From: Campylobacterales bacterium
GTDB lineage: Bacteria > Campylobacterota > Campylobacteria > Campylobacterales > JALSKU01
DNA length: 43,813 nt
Assembly (NCBI GenBank): GCA_027065125.1
Contig: JAMOOV010000093.1
Location: forward strand, 1-43,813
Direction of reading: 5' to 3'
Shown: positions 1-8,626 of the stretch, in pieces
Numbering within the stretch: the stretch's first letter is position 1
Layout of the letters: every line of letters begins with the position of its first letter
Notes under the pieces: model-generated
What the model saw: the letters and a program-made list of their open reading frames with translations, nothing else
Database searches by the model: none
Told to the model about the DNA's origin: nothing
Program-made: the position numbers and the translations under genes

Positions 1-72
1 AAAATCTGTGGAAAAATTATGGGAAAACCTTTACAAGCTATAGGTCTTTATCTATATCTTGATAAAAAATAA
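1..72 (+). CDS. C-terminal fragment of an unidentified protein (truncated by window start)
   Basis: Open frame from base 1, KICGKIMGKPLQAIGLYLYLDKK, stop TAA at 70-72; too short to identify. Confidence 0.45.
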   Translation, partial: KICGKIMGKPLQAIGLYLYLDKK

Positions 73-86
73 TCTTTCAAATCAAT

Positions 87-110
87 TAGAAGAGGGATTT
101 CCCTCTTCTA
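87..110. terminator. Hairpin between convergent genes, possible bidirectional terminator
   Basis: Inverted repeat tagaagaggga / tccctcttcta; no strong T-tract. Confidence 0.45.
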
Positions 111-157
111 AAACTCTATCCATATAAATATTTCGTATTGCTTTAACCTAAAGTTTA

Positions 158-1285
158 TTATACAGAACAAGCACTTTTACCGGCATTTTCAGTTCCGGGA
201 ACTCCTATAGTAGGTTGAATGGCTTCATTGTCAACTCCGCCCTCTTCATTTATCTTTTCTATCATTTCCCAAAGTTTCTTGGCGGCTTCTTCATATCTTT
301 TTGCAGTTACCGTATCAGGAAATTCTGAAGTTATAGGTTTACCAGCATCCCCACCTTCTCTAATGGCAGGTTCTATCGGTATCTCACCAAGCACAATTGT
401 ATCAAACTTTTTAGCAAGAGGCTCTGTTGTGCCTTTGCCAAATATATCATACTCTTTGCCATTTTCAGGACAGATAAATCCACTCATATTTTCAACGATT
501 CCGGCTATCGGTATGTTTAATTTTTTAAACATATCCAAGCTTCTTTCAGTGTCGTCAAGTGCAACTCTTTGAGGAGTAGTAACACAAACACCAGCTGTCA
601 CAGGTACACTTTGTGCCAATGTAAGCTGTGCATCTCCGGTTCCCGGTGGCATATCTATAACAAGAACATCCAAATCTCCCCATAAAATATCTTGGAGAAG
701 TTGTTGGATAGCTTTCATAATCATTGCACCCCTCCAGATGAGAGACTGTCCCTCTTCCATCAAGCTTCCCATACTCATAACTTCAACACCAAGAGCCGAG
801 ATAGGCTTTACTTTATTTCCTATAATTTCCGGAGCAACTCCTACTATTCCCATCATTCTTGGTATATTTGGTCCATATATGTCGGCATCCAAAAGACCCA
901 CTTTTTTACCCTGTTTAGCAAGAGATATAGCAAGATTGACGGTTGTGGTTGACTTGCCTACCCCACCTTTTCCGCTACTTACCATAACAAAGTTTTTGAT
1001 ATGAGGAACAATATTTTTTCCATGAGAACTTGATTCTCTTGGCATCTTGGGTTTTTTTAGATTAAGTTTATAATCTCTTATGCCTATAGAAGCAAGAGCT
1101 TCCTCTACTCCACCACTTATCTGATCAGCAACTTCAGGTGCTGAAGAAGTTATCTCAACTTCTATAGATACATTATCTCCATTCACATTAATATTTTTTA
1201 CAAATCCAAAATCAACTATACTTTTAGTAAAGCCCGGATATGCAACTTTTTTTAATGCATCTTTAATAGTTTCACTACTAATCAT
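158..1285 (-). CDS. mrp: Mrp/NBP35 (ApbC) family Fe-S carrier P-loop ATPase
   Basis: N-terminal MIP18-like domain; deviant Walker A SSGKGGVGKST; DMPPGTGDAQLT motif. Confidence 0.93.
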   Translation of the reverse strand: MISSETIKDALKKVAYPGFTKSIVDFGFVKNINVNGDNVSIEVEITSSAPEVADQISGGVEEALASIGIRDYKLNLKKPKMPRESSSHGKNIVPHIKNFVMVSSGKGGVGKSTTTVNLAISLAKQGKKVGLLDADIYGPNIPRMMGIVGVAPEIIGNKVKPISALGVEVMSMGSLMEEGQSLIWRGAMIMKAIQQLLQDILWGDLDVLVIDMPPGTGDAQLTLAQSVPVTAGVCVTTPQRVALDDTERSLDMFKKLNIPIAGIVENMSGFICPENGKEYDIFGKGTTEPLAKKFDTIVLGEIPIEPAIREGGDAGKPITSEFPDTVTAKRYEEAAKKLWEMIEKINEEGGVDNEAIQPTIGVPGTENAGKSACSV

Positions 1286-1391
1286 GTAACTCCCTTATAT
1301 TTAAAACTCAAATGAAATCTATCACAAAAAAGATAAAAAAAAGCTTTAAAAGTGTATAATATCGTAACACTTTGTAAAAAAAGGACAAAAT

Positions 1392-2528
1392 TTGCCTGAT
1401 TTAACTCTTGTTCTACTTGGAGCGGGAAATTCTACAAGATTTAATCAAAAATTTAAGAAACAGTGGATGAGGATAGGAGAAGATCCTTTATGGCTTTTCG
1501 TAGCAAAAAGATTACAAACATTTGCTGATTTTAAACAGATCATAGTAGTAGCAAATAAAGAAGAGATAGAGTATATGAAAAATTTTGCCGATTATAAATT
1601 TGTACCGGGTGGAAAAGAGAGACAAATATCTCTTCAAAATGCACTTTTGCAGGTTGATAGCAAATATGTACTTGTTACTGATGTGGCAAGAGCTTGTGTT
1701 CAAAAAAGAGTCGTAGATGATTTGATAGAAAACAGAACCAAAGCCGATATAATTGTACCGTACATAAAAGTATCGGATACCGTTCACTATAAAAATAGTT
1801 TTTTGGATAGAGATAAGTTAAAACTTATACAAACACCTCAATTATCTCAAACAAAAATTCTCAAAAATGCTTTGAATACAACAGAGATATTTACCGACGA
1901 CAGTACTGCGATACTCAAAAATGGTGGAACAGTTTTTTATGTGGAGGGTGATACATCCGCCACCAAATTGACATATGCAAATGATCTATCCAAGCTTGAA
2001 TGCTTACAAAAACCTTGTAAAGATATTTTTACCGGTATAGGATATGATGTTCACCCTTTTGAAAATGATAAAGATATGTTTTTATGTGGTGTTAGGATAG
2101 ATGTTCCATACGGCTTTAAAGCTCATTCCGACGGAGATGTAGCCATCCATGCCATCATAGATGCTCTGCTTGGAAGTATCGGGGCAGGAGATATCGGAGA
2201 GCTTTTTCCCGATAGCGATAATAGATATAAAAATATCGATTCAAAGATATTGCTGAAAAAGGTTTGTAATTTTGTTTCAAATGTAGGATGCGATATCGTA
2301 AATATAGACATAACCGTTATCGCACAAAAGCCAAAGCTATCTGACTATAAAAAAAGTATGAGAAAAAACATATCAAAACTACTGAATATACCCTATGTAA
2401 AAGTAAACATCAAAGCGACGACCACTGAAAAACTTGGATTTGTAGGCAGAGAAGAGGGAGTTGCCGTGGAAGCCATAGCTAATACAAAATATACCGACTG
2501 GACATCAAAACAAGAGGATAGCATATGA
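1392..2528 (+). CDS. ispDF: Bifunctional IspD/IspF (MEP pathway)
   Basis: N-term IspD nucleotidyltransferase (LLGAGNSTRF), C-term IspF (GIGYDVHPF, AHSDGDVAIHAIIDALLG); TTG start after aagga RBS. Confidence 0.93.
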   Translation: MPDLTLVLLGAGNSTRFNQKFKKQWMRIGEDPLWLFVAKRLQTFADFKQIIVVANKEEIEYMKNFADYKFVPGGKERQISLQNALLQVDSKYVLVTDVARACVQKRVVDDLIENRTKADIIVPYIKVSDTVHYKNSFLDRDKLKLIQTPQLSQTKILKNALNTTEIFTDDSTAILKNGGTVFYVEGDTSATKLTYANDLSKLECLQKPCKDIFTGIGYDVHPFENDKDMFLCGVRIDVPYGFKAHSDGDVAIHAIIDALLGSIGAGDIGELFPDSDNRYKNIDSKILLKKVCNFVSNVGCDIVNIDITVIAQKPKLSDYKKSMRKNISKLLNIPYVKVNIKATTTEKLGFVGREEGVAVEAIANTKYTDWTSKQEDSI

Positions 2529-2635
2529 AATACTCCATAAAAAGAATTTTATTCTTGCCAAGTGCAAGCGGCAAAGCTTTAGTGAGAGGAATTTCTGAGG
2601 AGCTTGGCTCCGATGAAAGGAGAAATAAAATATGA
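2525..2635 (+). CDS. Putative 36-aa ORF between ispDF and the response regulator
   Basis: ATG at 2525 overlaps ispDF stop (ATGA); its TGA overlaps the next gene's ATG (ATGA); MKYSIKRILFLPSASGKALVRGISEELGSDERRNKI. Confidence 0.3.
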   Translation: MKYSIKRILFLPSASGKALVRGISEELGSDERRNKI

Positions 2636-3531
2636 AAATTTTAATCATAGAGAATGAGATATATCTTGCACAAAGTATATCTTCAAGATTGACAGAAGTG
2701 GGGTATAACTGTAAAATAGTAGCTACCATAAAAGATTCTCTTGAAGAGAAAGATGATTATGAAGTTATTTTGCTATCGACAAATATATCCGGACAAAATT
2801 TTTATCCTGCGATTGAAAAATATAAAAAATCTATCATTATTCTTTTGATATCCTACATAAGTAACGATACTGTCTCAAAACCCTTTAAGATGGGTGTTGA
2901 CGACTATATACTAAAACCTTTTATGATAGAAGAACTTATTAGAAAAATTGACCACCTTTTTGAATATAAAAAATTAAAAAAAGAAAATATATTTTATAAA
3001 ACATATATGGACAATCTATTTAAAAATAGCTCAATCAAACAAACTTTATCAAAAAAGATAAATTTACCAGTATTGATAAAAAGCACTTATCAAAAATTAA
3101 CTGATAAACTTGTGTATGAGTTTGCTAAAAGTATCGATAATATGCCTATTTTTATCTCTCTTGATTCATTGGATGCTTTTAATAAGATACAAGAGCAAGA
3201 AGCCAATACTTTTATATATCTAATCAATTTTCAAAGTCTCAAAAAGAATGAAAAAACAAAATTATTATCTATGATAGAAAATAGAAAAGTCATAATTTCA
3301 ACCACGAACTCAAATGAGCAAATTGATATCAAAATCAAAACTATAGCTATCGATAGTTATAATAAAATATATGAAAGCGGAGATATACTTTCTATAGATG
3401 ATTATGTAAAGTATATTGTATTGAGTTTTCAAAATAGTTTCACAGATACTGAACTTAGTAAAAAACTCGGAATTTCAAGAAAAAGTTTATGGGAAAAGAG
3501 AAAAAAATATGGAATCAATAAGAAAAAATAA
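2632..3531 (+). CDS. Atypical response regulator, HP1021/CemR-like, with degenerate NtrC-type central domain and Fis-type HTH
   Basis: REC-like N-term lacking the phospho-acceptor Asp (VILLSTNISG); central LPVLIKSTYQ...VIISTTN resembling AAA+ without Walker A; C-term TELSKKLGISRKSLWEKRKKYGI; position after ispDF. Confidence 0.8.
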   Translation: MKILIIENEIYLAQSISSRLTEVGYNCKIVATIKDSLEEKDDYEVILLSTNISGQNFYPAIEKYKKSIIILLISYISNDTVSKPFKMGVDDYILKPFMIEELIRKIDHLFEYKKLKKENIFYKTYMDNLFKNSSIKQTLSKKINLPVLIKSTYQKLTDKLVYEFAKSIDNMPIFISLDSLDAFNKIQEQEANTFIYLINFQSLKKNEKTKLLSMIENRKVIISTTNSNEQIDIKIKTIAIDSYNKIYESGDILSIDDYVKYIVLSFQNSFTDTELSKKLGISRKSLWEKRKKYGINKKK

Positions 3532-4708
3532 CAATCTTAAAGAGTTGCATCTTGACAAAGAGGCTCTTGCCACCCTCTCTCTTGCAAAAGAGGGTATTTT
3601 AAAGCCTATTGAAAAGTTGATGGATGAAAAAGAAGCTGAAAATGTTAGAAAAACGAGACAATATAAAAATCAATTTTTACCTTTTCCTTTTATATTGGCT
3701 CCAGCAGGTAAAAGAAATAAAGAAGTTTTAAAAAATACCAAAAAAAATGAAATTTTAAAACTGATGGTTAATAAACAATTTATGGGCTATATAAAAACTA
3801 AGAGTGTCTATAAAATTGATAAGCAAAAAAGAATAAAAGCTATATTTGGCACATATGATAAAACTCATCCGGGAGTCGTAGATACTCTAAAAAGACTTGG
3901 AGAGTATGCTATAAGCGGTCAATATGAAATAGAGTGCAATGATATAAAAAAGGCAAAACAGACAATTTCGGATGCAAAAAAAGCCATAGATGCAAAAAAA
4001 ACAACAGCCATCATGATGGCAGCAAAACCTCTTCATAGAGCACATGAAAGATTGATCAGAATAACATTAGAAAACACTGATCTTTTGGTACTCTTTCTAT
4101 TAAAACCATATAAACAAGATGTTTTATCTTATGAAATAAGATACAAAACTTTAAGATACTTTGTAGATAACTTTTTGCCAAAAAATAGAGTTATTATAGT
4201 ACCTTTTGAAAATACATACATTTTTGCAGGATACAATAATGCTATACTTGATTCGATAGCTGCCAAAAACTTTGGTTGTACCGATATAGTTCTTGGACAA
4301 AATCACTCCGGTATCGGTATATTTTATGACCATGACAGGATCAATACCATATTGGATACTGTAAAAGATATCAATATAAATGTCAATATAGTAAATGAAT
4401 TTGTATACTGCAACCAATGCAAAACACTTGTCAGTACAAAAACTTGTCCACATGGAAAACATCATCATATCTCATATCACTCCCCATCTATATTGGAGAT
4501 TTTAAAATCAGGACTTTTACCTCCTGCTGTACTTGTTAGAAAAGAAATATCGGCTATTTTGCTTAGTGAACTTTTTAAAAATAGATTTGAAGATTTAAGT
4601 AAGTTATATGATGCTATTATGCCAAGCTCCGGACTACTTGAAGAACATGATGAGAGTGATTTTTATATAAAATTGCTTGAATTATACCAAACAACATCTT
4701 TAACATAG
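3509..4708 (+). CDS. ATP-sulfurylase-like (sulfate adenylyltransferase family) protein with divergent active-site motifs
   Basis: PUA-like N-term, MAAKPLHRAHE (cf. QTRNPxHRAHE), LGQNHSGIG (cf. VGRDHAGVG), CxxC...CPHGKHHH putative Zn motif. Confidence 0.8.
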   Translation: MESIRKNNNLKELHLDKEALATLSLAKEGILKPIEKLMDEKEAENVRKTRQYKNQFLPFPFILAPAGKRNKEVLKNTKKNEILKLMVNKQFMGYIKTKSVYKIDKQKRIKAIFGTYDKTHPGVVDTLKRLGEYAISGQYEIECNDIKKAKQTISDAKKAIDAKKTTAIMMAAKPLHRAHERLIRITLENTDLLVLFLLKPYKQDVLSYEIRYKTLRYFVDNFLPKNRVIIVPFENTYIFAGYNNAILDSIAAKNFGCTDIVLGQNHSGIGIFYDHDRINTILDTVKDININVNIVNEFVYCNQCKTLVSTKTCPHGKHHHISYHSPSILEILKSGLLPPAVLVRKEISAILLSELFKNRFEDLSKLYDAIMPSSGLLEEHDESDFYIKLLELYQTTSLT

Positions 4709-4716
4709 GATATTTT

Positions 4717-5193
4717 ATGAGAAAACTCTTTTTGACATTTTTTTATACCGGATTGTCTCCTTTTGCTCCAGGAACCGTAGGTAGCATAGCTGCTGCGATA
4801 ATAGGATATATTTTTTTACAATACCTTCCCATATCTACACTAACTCTTTTTTCTATATTTATTACAGTAATTGCCGTAAAAGAGATTGATAAGTATGAAA
4901 AAGAACACAACTCCCATGATCCTAAAGAAATCGTTATAGATGAAGTTGTGGGAGTGTGGCTCGCTTTTGTTTTAAGTTCTTCTACGATATTCCAAATGGT
5001 TTTATCTCTTGTATTTTTTAGGATTTACGATATATGGAAACCCTCTATAATCGGCAAAATAGACAAGGAATATAACGGAGGTATATCAGTCATGGGAGAT
5101 GATATAGTTGCTGGTATTTTAGCTGGCATCTCAAGTGCGATAACTTTTCAAGCTTATAATTATCTTCTCATGCAAGGCTATATAACTTTTTAA
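4717..5193 (+). CDS. pgpA: Phosphatidylglycerophosphatase A
   Basis: FYTGLSPFAPGTVGS, VIDEVVGVW motifs, hydrophobic helices. Confidence 0.9.
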   Translation: MRKLFLTFFYTGLSPFAPGTVGSIAAAIIGYIFLQYLPISTLTLFSIFITVIAVKEIDKYEKEHNSHDPKEIVIDEVVGVWLAFVLSSSTIFQMVLSLVFFRIYDIWKPSIIGKIDKEYNGGISVMGDDIVAGILAGISSAITFQAYNYLLMQGYITF

Positions 5194-6871
5194 AAGAATC
5201 GCAATCTATTTTTAACCTTTCCATATCGCCTTGACAAACAATTTTTCCATGTTCAAAGACAAGTATTCTATCAGCATTTTCAACTGTACTTAATCTGTGA
5301 GCTACGATAAAAACTATCAATTTTTCTTTTAGTGCATGTATAGTTTGCATAATAGATACTTCACTTTTATTATCAAGTGCACTTGTGGCTTCATCAAGTA
5401 TCAAAATATCAGGATCTCTATACAAAGCTCTTGCTATGGCTATCCTTTGTCTCTGTCCTCCACTTAGATTTGTTCCAGATTCATCTAAAATTGTATCTAT
5501 TCCGTTTGGCAAACTCTCTATATGTTGAAAAATATTGGCTTTTTTCAATACATCTTTTATCTTTTCTCTATTTTGTTCTTTACCATATGCCACATTTGCT
5601 GCTACCGTGTCATTGACTATATATATCCTTTGAGATACCACACATATATGTTCTCTTAAATTTTCTATATCAAAATCTTTCATATCTTGGTTATTTATCA
5701 AAATTTTGCCTTCGTTAGGATCATAAAATCTCAATAAAAGATTGACAACGGAACTTTTTCCTCCGCCACTATCTCCTACAAGTCCTATCATTTCACCTTT
5801 TTGGGCTTTAAAACATATATTTTTTAGAGCCTCTTTTTCTCCATATTTAAGAGTTATATTTGATGCTTCTATTGTGCTAATATCATTTACTTTTTTATGA
5901 CCTGATTTTATCATAATAGGATGAGACATTATATCTTTTATTCTTTCATTTGCTGCCACAGCTATTTGAAATCTACTGTATGAGTTGGAAATTTTTTTTA
6001 ATGGATCAAGCAAAAGTGATAGTGCAGTCAAAAATGAAAAAAATCCACCTGTAGTCAACTCGTGAGTTATCAAAACTTCTCTACCGCCCACTATAATCAC
6101 AGAAACGATAGATATAGCTCCTACTACTTCAAAAACAGGTGCGAGAAGTTGTTGATTTTTAACATTTTTCATATTAATCTTAAAATAATCTAAGTTTTTC
6201 TTTTCAAATCTTTTCAATTCATATTTTTGTGCATTATATGCTTTTATCATTTCATAATTATTAAATATTTCAGATAGTGTTGAAGTTAGCTTTGAGTTTT
6301 GCTCTTGTGATTTTTTTGATAAATGTTTTATCTTCTTTGATATTATTCTTATTGGAAAAACTGCGATAGGAATTATTATTACCGAAAAAAGAGCAAGTTT
6401 TGGACTTTGATATATAACGATAACAAGAAGCCCAAAAACAGTAAAAAGACTCTTAAAAAAGCTTACCGCATCAGAAGATATAGCCCCTTGAATTTTTGAA
6501 ATATCGTTTGTAATCCTACTGATCAATTCTCCGCTATGTATATTTAAATGAAAATCCAAGTCCAAACTGACAATATGCCTAAGCATTTTATTTTTCATAA
6601 TTCTTACAACATCTTCCCCTATATATGTTAAGTAATATGAAGAAAGAAATGCTCCAATACCCTTTCCAAAAAATGCCAGTACTACAAATATAGGCAATAC
6701 ATAAAGCATTTTTATATCTTGTTCAACAAAAATCTTATCCATAACCGGTTTCACGAGGTATGCTACTGCGGCAGTCGAAATGGATACTAAAATCATACCC
6801 AAGATAGCCAAAGTCAATTTTCCTTTATAATTTTTCAGATAAGGTAAATACTCTTTAAAAAATTCTAACAT
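5168..6871 (-). CDS. ABC transporter, fused permease/ATPase, MsbA-like lipid exporter
   Basis: N-term 6-TM exporter fold; GDSGGGKSS Walker A; LSGGQRQRIAIARAL signature; ILDEATSALD. Confidence 0.9.
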   Translation of the reverse strand: MLEFFKEYLPYLKNYKGKLTLAILGMILVSISTAAVAYLVKPVMDKIFVEQDIKMLYVLPIFVVLAFFGKGIGAFLSSYYLTYIGEDVVRIMKNKMLRHIVSLDLDFHLNIHSGELISRITNDISKIQGAISSDAVSFFKSLFTVFGLLVIVIYQSPKLALFSVIIIPIAVFPIRIISKKIKHLSKKSQEQNSKLTSTLSEIFNNYEMIKAYNAQKYELKRFEKKNLDYFKINMKNVKNQQLLAPVFEVVGAISIVSVIIVGGREVLITHELTTGGFFSFLTALSLLLDPLKKISNSYSRFQIAVAANERIKDIMSHPIMIKSGHKKVNDISTIEASNITLKYGEKEALKNICFKAQKGEMIGLVGDSGGGKSSVVNLLLRFYDPNEGKILINNQDMKDFDIENLREHICVVSQRIYIVNDTVAANVAYGKEQNREKIKDVLKKANIFQHIESLPNGIDTILDESGTNLSGGQRQRIAIARALYRDPDILILDEATSALDNKSEVSIMQTIHALKEKLIVFIVAHRLSTVENADRILVFEHGKIVCQGDMERLKIDCDSFKKLYSLA

Positions 6872-7380
6872 TTTACTCTCTTTGTCTTTTTTAATTTTTT
6901 AGGATATTCGAAAAATAGTATATTACCTTTTTTTTGTACTATATCGCTCCATTTATCTATATCAAATTCTATGCAAATTATACCCGAAGTCGGGATGTTA
7001 AATATAACACTATTGGATAAATACTCCACCAATTCATTCAAAGATGGATTATGACCTATTAAAAAGATGTTGTTATTTTCTTTTTTACATTTTGAAATGA
7101 TTTTTAACAACTTTTCAAGCGAAGTTTCGTATATATTTTTATCGTAAATAATCTTTTGTTTTTTTATATCCAAAATCTTTAATATTTTATTTAGAGTTTT
7201 TACTGCTCTTTTAGCAGGAGATGATAATATACAATCAGGATAAAAACCTCTTTTTTTCATCCAGCAAGCCATCATCTTTATATCTTCTTTGCCTCTTTTT
7301 TTTAAATCTCTATCAAAGTCATCTATATCTTTTTCACTCCAGCTTGATTTTGCATGTCTTATTATAAATAATCTTTTCAC
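6865..7380 (-). CDS. sixA: SixA-like histidine phosphatase
   Basis: LFIIRHAKSSW RHG motif, LIGHNPSL. Confidence 0.85.
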   Translation of the reverse strand: MKRLFIIRHAKSSWSEKDIDDFDRDLKKRGKEDIKMMACWMKKRGFYPDCILSSPAKRAVKTLNKILKILDIKKQKIIYDKNIYETSLEKLLKIISKCKKENNNIFLIGHNPSLNELVEYLSNSVIFNIPTSGIICIEFDIDKWSDIVQKKGNILFFEYPKKLKKTKRVKC

Positions 7381-7381
7381 C

Positions 7382-8626
7382 CTAAAAGCTCCTTTTCTTT
7401 AAAGCACTCTTTTTCTTTATACTCAATCCCGCCAAATATCCGCACGACCATGCAAAAGCAAGATTATATCCTCCTCGTTTTCCAACAACATCAAGAAGTT
7501 CTCCTGCAAAGTATAGATTATTTACCAATTTAGACTCCATTGTTTTATCTTTTATCTTTGTTGTATCAATTCCACCTCCACATACTTCTGCATACTTAAA
7601 GCCATGTGATTTTTTTATCTCAAATCTCCAATCAACAAGCATATTAACAATCATCCTCATATCTTTCAATCCAATGTTTTTTATCTTAACATCTTTATTC
7701 AGATTTAACTCAAGCAGTAAAGCTTTGGATAGTTTAATATTTATAAAACCGACAAGCAAATTGATTAAGCTATAATGACCATGTAATTTTTGAATTTTTT
7801 GAAAAATTCCCAAAAGTTCTTGCCTGTTATATTTTTTTATAAAATCTACTGACAAAACCACACTATCGGAGTTTTGTAACATTTTGCAAACATATGGACT
7901 TATATCAAGTATTGCAAATCCGGAGAGTCCATATTTTGTAAATAAAACATCTCCATTGGTTTTTAATTTTTCCCTTATGCCGACTATTGAAACTTTTGCA
8001 TCCATTTTTACACCATTAAGTATAGACAAGCTTTTGAAATTTGTTTCAAGTTGTACCAAAGAGGGAAAAATATTGATAATTTTATGATTAAATTTTTTTG
8101 CTATATCATATCCCACCAAAGTTCCACCAAGTTGTTCAGCCGCATAACTCCCAACACAAACAAGAACCATATCATATTTTTTTATTCCGATAGAGCTTGA
8201 TATGATAAAGTTGTTATCTTTTTTTATAATCTCGTTTACAACAGTATCTGTTAAGATATTTACTTTTTTTTCTTTTAAATTTTCTTTAAATATTTCTATT
8301 ACAGATTTTGCACTATTGGAAAAAGGGTAAACTTTGCCATCTTGTTCTACTCTTAAATACAAACCCATATTTTCACAAAATTTTTTAAAATTGTTAAAAT
8401 CAAATCTTTTGAAAACATTTTCTACAAAATCCGGATTTTGAGTTATATAATTCTCTTTTTTTAAATTTATATTACTTATATTACATCTACCGTTACCGGA
8501 TATTAGGATTTTTTTGCCAATAGAGTTATTTTTTTCATACAAATCAATCTCTAAATCATTATTCGAAGCAACCAATGCTGCCATTATTCCGGAGGCTCCT
8601 GCACCTATGATAGCAATTTTAGACAC
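7382..8626 (-). CDS. HI0933-like NAD(P)/FAD-dependent oxidoreductase
   Basis: IAIIGAGASGIMAA; ISGNGRCNISN; FAGELLDVVGKRGGYNLAFAWSCGYLAG. Confidence 0.9.
   Translation of the reverse strand: MSKIAIIGAGASGIMAALVASNNDLEIDLYEKNNSIGKKILISGNGRCNISNINLKKENYITQNPDFVENVFKRFDFNNFKKFCENMGLYLRVEQDGKVYPFSNSAKSVIEIFKENLKEKKVNILTDTVVNEIIKKDNNFIISSSIGIKKYDMVLVCVGSYAAEQLGGTLVGYDIAKKFNHKIINIFPSLVQLETNFKSLSILNGVKMDAKVSIVGIREKLKTNGDVLFTKYGLSGFAILDISPYVCKMLQNSDSVVLSVDFIKKYNRQELLGIFQKIQKLHGHYSLINLLVGFINIKLSKALLLELNLNKDVKIKNIGLKDMRMIVNMLVDWRFEIKKSHGFKYAEVCGGGIDTTKIKDKTMESKLVNNLYFAGELLDVVGKRGGYNLAFAWSCGYLAGLSIKKKSALKKRSF

Noticed and set aside
219-952. Plus-strand ORFs (117, 86, 88 aa) antisense to mrp
   Set aside because: Shadow ORFs opposite a confidently identified gene; compositionally biased, no recognisable domains.
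2632-3531. Calling the regulator a sigma-54 enhancer-binding protein
   Set aside because: No Walker A motif and no GAFTGA loop visible.
3573-3596. Inverted repeat accctct...agagggt
   Set aside because: Lies inside coding sequence near the start of the sulfurylase-like gene; probably chance.
3509-4708. Idea that the window contains a sulfate assimilation or sulfur-oxidation locus
   Set aside because: Only a divergent ATP-sulfurylase homologue with substituted motifs; no cys, apr, dsr or sox genes nearby.
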